Below are positions 59,321-64,000 of a stretch of DNA of 64,000 nt, piece by piece. A model generated the notes under the pieces. That model made no database searches. It was not told where the DNA came from and was given only the letters and a program-made list of their open reading frames with translations. The position numbers were made by a program, and so were the translations under genes. Source of the DNA: Aliidiomarina halalkaliphila (GTDB lineage Bacteria > Pseudomonadota > Gammaproteobacteria > Enterobacterales > Alteromonadaceae); NCBI RefSeq assembly GCF_007096385.1, contig NZ_VJWL01000003.1:248001-312000 (forward strand). Reading direction: 5' to 3'. Each line of letters begins with the position of its first letter. Within the stretch, counting starts at the first letter, position 1.

Positions 59321-62300
59321 ATGTTTCTGTCTGATACGTCGGTAAAGCGTCCAGTTTTTGCGACGGTAATAAATATTCTATTGATTATTTTCGGAGTGGT
59401 AGCCTTTACATCGTTGCCACTGCGCGAGTATCCCAATATTGAACCCCCTGTTGTTTCGGTAAATACCAATTATCCCGGTGCGAATGCCGAGATCGTGGAA
59501 ACACAAATCACCCAAGTGATCGAAGAGCGCATTAGCGGTATTGATGGGATAAAAACCATCACATCGCGCAGCCGCGACGGTAACTCACGGATTACTATCG
59601 AATTCGAACAGAGCCGTGATATTGATTCGGCCGCCAACGATGTGCGCGAGCGGGTGCAGCGGGTACTACGAAACCTCCCTGAACAAGTCATGCCTCCCGA
59701 AGTGACCAAAGCGAATGCCGATGAAGATACGGTGGTTTGGTATAACTTGCGCAGTGAGAATATGACCACCCTAGAACTCACGGACTTCGCCAGTCGCTAT
59801 ATTGTCGATCGTTTATCGGTCGTGGATGGTGTTGCACGGGTAAATATCGGTGGTGAGCGGCGTTATGCTATGAAGCTTTGGCTTGATCGCAATGCGATGG
59901 CGGCACGGGGTATTACGGTCACAGATATAGAAAACCGGCTGCGGGCAGAAAACGTGGAATTACCGGCTGGGCGCATTGAGTCGCGGGATCGGGAATTCTC
60001 TGTGCGTGTTGCGCGGAGTTATTTGAGCCCTCAGGATTTCGCTAATCTATCCATTGTGTCTGGATCCGATGGCTATCTAGTGCGTTTAGGTGAGATTGCA
60101 CGGGTATCCCTCGAAGCCGAAGACGACCGCTCAGAATTCCGCGGTAACGGCATTAATATGATCGGGCTGGGGATTATTCGTCAGTCGGACGCAAACACCC
60201 TCGAGGTGGTTGACAACGTAGAGCGCGAAATTGAACGCCTGCGTGCAACGCTGCCGGCCAGTATGATTTTAGTGCCATCTTACGACTCCTCGATCTTCAT
60301 TCGCGACTCGATTCAGGAAGTATATAACACCCTGTTTATCGCCATGGGAATGGTGGTGATCGTCATCTACCTGTTCCTCGGAAATATCCGGGTTACCCTG
60401 ATTCCCGCCATTACGGTACCGGTGGCTTTGCTATCGTCTTATATCGTGCTCTATGCCATGGGCTTCTCCATTAACCTATTAACCCTGCTAGCGCTTGTGT
60501 TGGCGATCGGGTTGGTGGTGGATGACTCCATTGTAGTGTTGGAAAATATATATCGACGCGTTGAAGCGGGAGATCCACCTCTACTCGCTGCGTATCGAGG
60601 CGCTCGAGAAGTTGGGTTTGCGGTAGTCGCGACGACTCTGGTACTGATCTCGGTGTTTGTGCCGCTCATTTTCCTTGATGGCAATATTGGGATGCTGTTT
60701 ACGGAGTTTGCCATAGCGCTCGCTGCGGCGGTCGCGTTCTCCAGTATAACGGCACTTACGTTATCGCCCATGTTGTGCTCCAAGATCTTAAAGAAACAAG
60801 AGCGCAATAAGGGATTCGGGAAGTTTCTTGATCGTGGCTTTAAACGCATCGAAGAAAAGTATGAAGTCTTGGTGCGCAAAACCATCAGTATGCCGATTAT
60901 GGCCTTCGTGGTTGTCATCCTTGCCGCTGGCGCAGGTTACTTGATGTTTGATCGTATTGGCCAAGAATTTGTACCACCGGAAGATCGCGGTAACTTTTTT
61001 GTGATGATCCGTGCAGCAGAAGGGGCGAGTCAAGAATCCAATGCCCGTAACATGCGTGAAATTGAGAACATCCTGTTGCCTTATATCGATCAAGGCAAGG
61101 TCGACCGTTTGATTATCCGTACTCCAGGGTGGGGCAATAGCGCGGGTATCGCGATTGTAGGGACCATTCCATTCAATGAGCGGGATTGGAGTTCTTTTGA
61201 CTTGATGAATGAAATTCGCGTCAAGTTACAAGATGTGCCGGATGTCATTTCTTTTGCCAATATGCGTAGTGGTATTGGCGGCGGTGGCGGCGGCGGTCGA
61301 CCAGTGGAGTTTGTTCTGCAAGGCAACACCTTCGAAGACTTGGCCCGCTACCGAGATATCGTTTTGGAAAAAGCCTCGGAGAATCCGGGCTTGATCCAGC
61401 TAGACAGTGACTACAATGAAACCGTACCGCAGTTGTTGATTCAAATTGATCAAGAGCGCGCTGCTGATTTAGGTGTTTCTGTAGGCGATATCGGCCGCAC
61501 TCTGGAAAGTATGCTAGGGCAGCGACGGGTAACTCGCTATCAAGATCGCGGGGAAGAATACAACGTGATCTTAGAGGGTGAGCGGGATGATTATCGCACA
61601 CCGCAGTCGATCAACAATATCTATGTGCGTTCCCAGCGCACCGGCCAATTGGTGCCGATGTCGAATTTGGTGACGGTCACTGAAGGGGCGACAGCTTCTC
61701 AGTTAAACCGGTACAACCGAATGCGTTCTATCACCATTACCGCGAATTTAGCGGATGGCTATTCGCTGGGTGAGGCCCTTGGCTATCTTGAAAATATCGT
61801 GGCAGAGCACTTACCTGACGATGTGATGATCGACTACAAAGGCCAGTCGCTCCTGTATCAAGAGGGTGGTAACACCATTATCTTTATATTTGCATTAGCG
61901 TTGGCCATCACCTTCTTAGTGCTGGCGGCACAGTTCGAGAGCTTTGTGCATCCGTTTGTGATTATATTAACCGTACCCTTGGCCATATTCGGCGCCTTGT
62001 TCGGGCTCATGGTTACGGGTATGACGATTAATATTTATTCCCAGATAGGCTTGGTGATGCTGATCGGATTGGCGGCAAAGAACGGTATTTTGATTGTCGA
62101 GTTTGCCAACCAGCTCCGTGATGCAGGCATGAAGTTTGAAGATGCACTGGCTCGCGCCTCTCGCTTGCGTTTGCGTCCGATTATTATGACGGCCTTCACG
62201 ACACTGATGAGTGCCTTGCCACTGGTATTGGCTTCAGGCCCTGGTGCAGAAAGTCGGATGGTGATTGGTACGGTGATTTTCGCCGGTGTCGCCTTCTCTG

Positions 62301-62467
62301 CGTTTATGACCATCTTCTTAGTGCCTGCGCTGTATATGGGTCTTGCGAAGAATACTCGTTCACCACGTGAACTAGAGCGCGACCTAAAACGGATGGAAAT
62401 CGAACATCCGGATCGCCGCGGCGAAGTTGATGTAGTAACAGAAGCTGAAGAAGTGGCGAAGTCCTAG
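59321..62467 (+). CDS. RND efflux permease (HAE1 type)
   Basis: A 1048-residue proton-driven exporter of the AcrB/MexB-like class. The N-terminus FLSDTSVKRPVFATVINILLIIFGVVAF is the usual first helix. The proton-relay Asp pair is in GLVVDDSIVVLENIYRR in TM4. Two periplasmic loops of about 300 residues and twelve membrane helices are visible. A run of seven glycines at residues 653-659 is notable. The adaptor gene is just upstream; no outer-membrane channel gene is adjacent. Substrates cannot be read from sequence. A terminator follows. Confidence 0.95.
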   Translation: MFLSDTSVKRPVFATVINILLIIFGVVAFTSLPLREYPNIEPPVVSVNTNYPGANAEIVETQITQVIEERISGIDGIKTITSRSRDGNSRITIEFEQSRDIDSAANDVRERVQRVLRNLPEQVMPPEVTKANADEDTVVWYNLRSENMTTLELTDFASRYIVDRLSVVDGVARVNIGGERRYAMKLWLDRNAMAARGITVTDIENRLRAENVELPAGRIESRDREFSVRVARSYLSPQDFANLSIVSGSDGYLVRLGEIARVSLEAEDDRSEFRGNGINMIGLGIIRQSDANTLEVVDNVEREIERLRATLPASMILVPSYDSSIFIRDSIQEVYNTLFIAMGMVVIVIYLFLGNIRVTLIPAITVPVALLSSYIVLYAMGFSINLLTLLALVLAIGLVVDDSIVVLENIYRRVEAGDPPLLAAYRGAREVGFAVVATTLVLISVFVPLIFLDGNIGMLFTEFAIALAAAVAFSSITALTLSPMLCSKILKKQERNKGFGKFLDRGFKRIEEKYEVLVRKTISMPIMAFVVVILAAGAGYLMFDRIGQEFVPPEDRGNFFVMIRAAEGASQESNARNMREIENILLPYIDQGKVDRLIIRTPGWGNSAGIAIVGTIPFNERDWSSFDLMNEIRVKLQDVPDVISFANMRSGIGGGGGGGRPVEFVLQGNTFEDLARYRDIVLEKASENPGLIQLDSDYNETVPQLLIQIDQERAADLGVSVGDIGRTLESMLGQRRVTRYQDRGEEYNVILEGERDDYRTPQSINNIYVRSQRTGQLVPMSNLVTVTEGATASQLNRYNRMRSITITANLADGYSLGEALGYLENIVAEHLPDDVMIDYKGQSLLYQEGGNTIIFIFALALAITFLVLAAQFESFVHPFVIILTVPLAIFGALFGLMVTGMTINIYSQIGLVMLIGLAAKNGILIVEFANQLRDAGMKFEDALARASRLRLRPIIMTAFTTLMSALPLVLASGPGAESRMVIGTVIFAGVAFSAFMTIFLVPALYMGLAKNTRSPRELERDLKRMEIEHPDRRGEVDVVTEAEEVAKS

Positions 62468-62484
62468 CCACGAACGCACGCGCT

Positions 62485-62526
62485 AAAAAACTCCCGACGC
62501 TGAATATACCGCTCGGGAGTTTTTTT
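62485..62526. terminator. Bidirectional terminator after the RND genes
   Basis: AAAAAACTCCCGA and TCGGGAGTTTTTT form an inverted repeat around a 15-base loop, between the convergent permease and phosphodiesterase genes. Confidence 0.92.
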
Positions 62527-62541
62527 ATGCTGAACGACAAA

Positions 62542-63261
62542 TTACAGGGTAAACGGGGATGCGCGAGTCAGGCCGTCGAGAATATTTCGGGTATGGCGCG
62601 GATGATTGGTAAAGATCCCATCGACCTGCCACTGCTGGAGGAGCAAAATATCCTCTGGCTCGTCGACAGTGTAAACATAAACCTGCAAGTCTCTCTGATG
62701 TGCATCAGCAACTAGCTCAGGCGTTACGAAGTCGATATCGATATGGAGTGAGTAAGCCGATAGCTGTTCTGCAAACCGGGCGTACTCTAACAAACAACTG
62801 GCGCTTAAGGCACCAATGCGTGTATGTGGTCGATGTTGTTTTAGCGCACGTAACCAATGATGATTAAACGCCGACACCAACAGTTGTTCTGGACGAAACC
62901 CAAGGGACTTCTCCGCATGGTCCAAATGCTGAATGAGCGCCGCTTCATCAACCTGAGATTTGAGCTCAATATTCACCATGCATCGGCCCTGAATGAACTC
63001 CAGAGCCTCCATCAGTGTAGGAATGGGATGCTGACTAAATATGCGCAAAGCACGCACCTGATCAGCGGTGAGATCTTGAAAGCGACCCGGTTGCGCAGCA
63101 AGGCGACGTAAATAGCGATCATGAAAGACGAACAGCTCTCCATCCACCGCCATGACGTCGAATTCGATACCATCGGCGTGGGCATCAATTGCACGCTCAA
63201 AGGCCACCAGGGTGTTCTCAGGGGCCTCAAAGCTCGCGCCACGGTGTGCGATCACTAACAT
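62542..63261 (-). CDS. Glycerophosphodiester phosphodiesterase (UgpQ-like)
   Basis: The 239-residue protein hydrolyses glycerophosphodiesters from lipid turnover to glycerol 3-phosphate. The catalytic region is IAHRGASFEAPENTLVAFERAID with GIEFDVMAVDGELFVFHD, and the metal-binding VNIELKS follows. No signal peptide is seen, so it is cytoplasmic, like UgpQ rather than periplasmic GlpQ. It lies downstream of psd on the same strand with a 53-base gap. Confidence 0.93.
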   Translation of the reverse strand: MLVIAHRGASFEAPENTLVAFERAIDAHADGIEFDVMAVDGELFVFHDRYLRRLAAQPGRFQDLTADQVRALRIFSQHPIPTLMEALEFIQGRCMVNIELKSQVDEAALIQHLDHAEKSLGFRPEQLLVSAFNHHWLRALKQHRPHTRIGALSASCLLEYARFAEQLSAYSLHIDIDFVTPELVADAHQRDLQVYVYTVDEPEDILLLQQWQVDGIFTNHPRHTRNILDGLTRASPFTL

Positions 63262-63314
63262 CCTTCACTCCTTTCTGAGGTTGCCTTCGGATCTGTTGCC
63301 GTTGCAGGGTACGT

Positions 63315-64000
63315 TTACCCCTTAACTGTACCCATCACCGTGCCCATCCGTGTGATGGTGCCGGGTTGTAAGTCATTGGCAAACTCCACCATATTCTCTG
63401 GGAAGGTGAGCACCACTGTAGAGCCGAGTTTAAATCGGCCCATTTCTTCGCCCTTACGCAAATGAATAGCGTTTAATCCTTCTGCGGGATAATCCCAAGT
63501 GTGCACCCGCGGCCCCGTGGGTGGCGTGACTGTGCCAGCCCATACGGTTTCGATACTTGCGACAATAGTGGCGCCTACCAATACCAAGGTAAATGGACCT
63601 TGGGGGCTATCGAATACCGCAACAACGCGCTCGTTACGGGCAAACAGGTTGGGTACATTCGCCGCTGTCAGTGGGTTCACTGAGAATAGATCGCCCGGCA
63701 CATAAATCATTTGCCGTAAGGTGCCGTCGAGAGGCATGTGAATCCGGTGATAGTCCCGAGGGGCCAAATAGATGGTAGCGAACTGACCATTTTCAAACTC
63801 CGCGGCGAGGGCTTCATCCCCCCCTAACAACGCCCGGGTCGAATAATTATGATTCTTAGCTTGTACAATGCTATCCCCATGAATAGGACCGAGTTGACTA
63901 ACCGCACCATCGACCGGATGCGCCAATTCGCCTTCCGTACATTGCAAGGGCCGCGCTTCGGGTTTTAATGGGCGTGTAAAAAACTCATTAAACGTCGAGT
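63315..64000 (-). CDS. psd: Phosphatidylserine decarboxylase (5' end cut by window)
   Basis: Psd makes phosphatidylethanolamine from phosphatidylserine at the inner membrane, using a pyruvoyl group from self-cleavage. The visible part, about 228 codons, runs from the segment [14 protein letters not shown] to the C-terminus. The family marks are [18 protein letters not shown] and the self-cleavage motif LGST in FKLGSTVVL. The N-terminal portion lies beyond the window edge; the first in-frame start-like codon visible (TTG at 63947) is internal. Confidence 0.95.
   Translation of the reverse strand, partial: STFNEFFTRPLKPEARPLQCTEGELAHPVDGAVSQLGPIHGDSIVQAKNHNYSTRALLGGDEALAAEFENGQFATIYLAPRDYHRIHMPLDGTLRQMIYVPGDLFSVNPLTAANVPNLFARNERVVAVFDSPQGPFTLVLVGATIVASIETVWAGTVTPPTGPRVHTWDYPAEGLNAIHLRKGEEMGRFKLGSTVVLTFPENMVEFANDLQPGTITRMGTVMGTVKG

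Noticed and set aside
61245-61601. 118-codon minus-strand frame inside the RND permease
   Set aside because: Antisense to a continuous, conserved permease reading frame; no independent evidence.

Overview
The window is 64 kb of ordinary, densely packed gammaproteobacterial chromosome. Gene order supports this: ubiE-ubiJ-ubiB-tatABC, gppA-rhlB-trxA-rho, ubiD-fre, slyX/fkpA and rsd/nudC-hemE all keep an arrangement known from Escherichia, Shewanella or Alteromonadales. Protein details (a HemB with Asp-type rather than Cys-type metal ligands, the astCAD-osmC-prkB order, many signalling proteins) make a marine Alteromonadales such as Idiomarinaceae the best guess, but I cannot fix the genus. No rRNA, tRNA, CRISPR, insertion sequence or prophage was seen. 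The first gene (recG) and the last (psd) are cut by the window edges.

Layout. 1-7992: recG, ubiquinone genes ubiE-ubiJ-ubiB, the Tat translocase tatABC, an exported protein with a (Gly-Gln)10 repeat, and tatD. 7982-18047: a DISM-type diguanylate cyclase, hemB, gppA and rhlB on the minus strand, then trxA, rho, ubiD and fre. 18044-23480: a thiamine operon headed by a TPP riboswitch, with a TonB receptor, a small MTH1187/YkoF-like protein, a PnuT-like permease, a thiamine-kinase-like protein and an MFS permease. 23586-35944: mostly single housekeeping and stress genes (trhO, dps, pheA, cfa, udk-nupC, an orphan mlaC facing a beta-barrel gene, gor, a CAT-like acetyltransferase, yeeN, a YkgJ-type protein). 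36154-43436: two paralogous TPR-GGDEF cyclases flanking a secreted amidohydrolase and an MscS channel. 43509-58133: prlC, two small proteins, rpe, trpS, pabA, astCAD with an OsmC protein, prkB, slyX, fkpA, rsd, nudC and hemE. 58251-64000: an RND efflux pair, a glycerophosphodiesterase and psd.

The best candidate for an under-described system is the riboswitch-controlled thiamine operon. Its outer-membrane, inner-membrane and trapping steps are all visible. The riboswitch ends in a near-perfect hairpin that buries the receptor gene's Shine-Dalgarno sequence. The operon also holds a small binding protein, a kinase with an altered catalytic-loop residue and an extra MFS permease, none of which has an assured role. 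Smaller oddities are a hexanucleotide repeat in an exported protein, an amber-split reading frame between trxA and rho, a small exported protein that ends inside the gor terminator, and differing c-di-GMP inhibitory sites in the paired cyclases.
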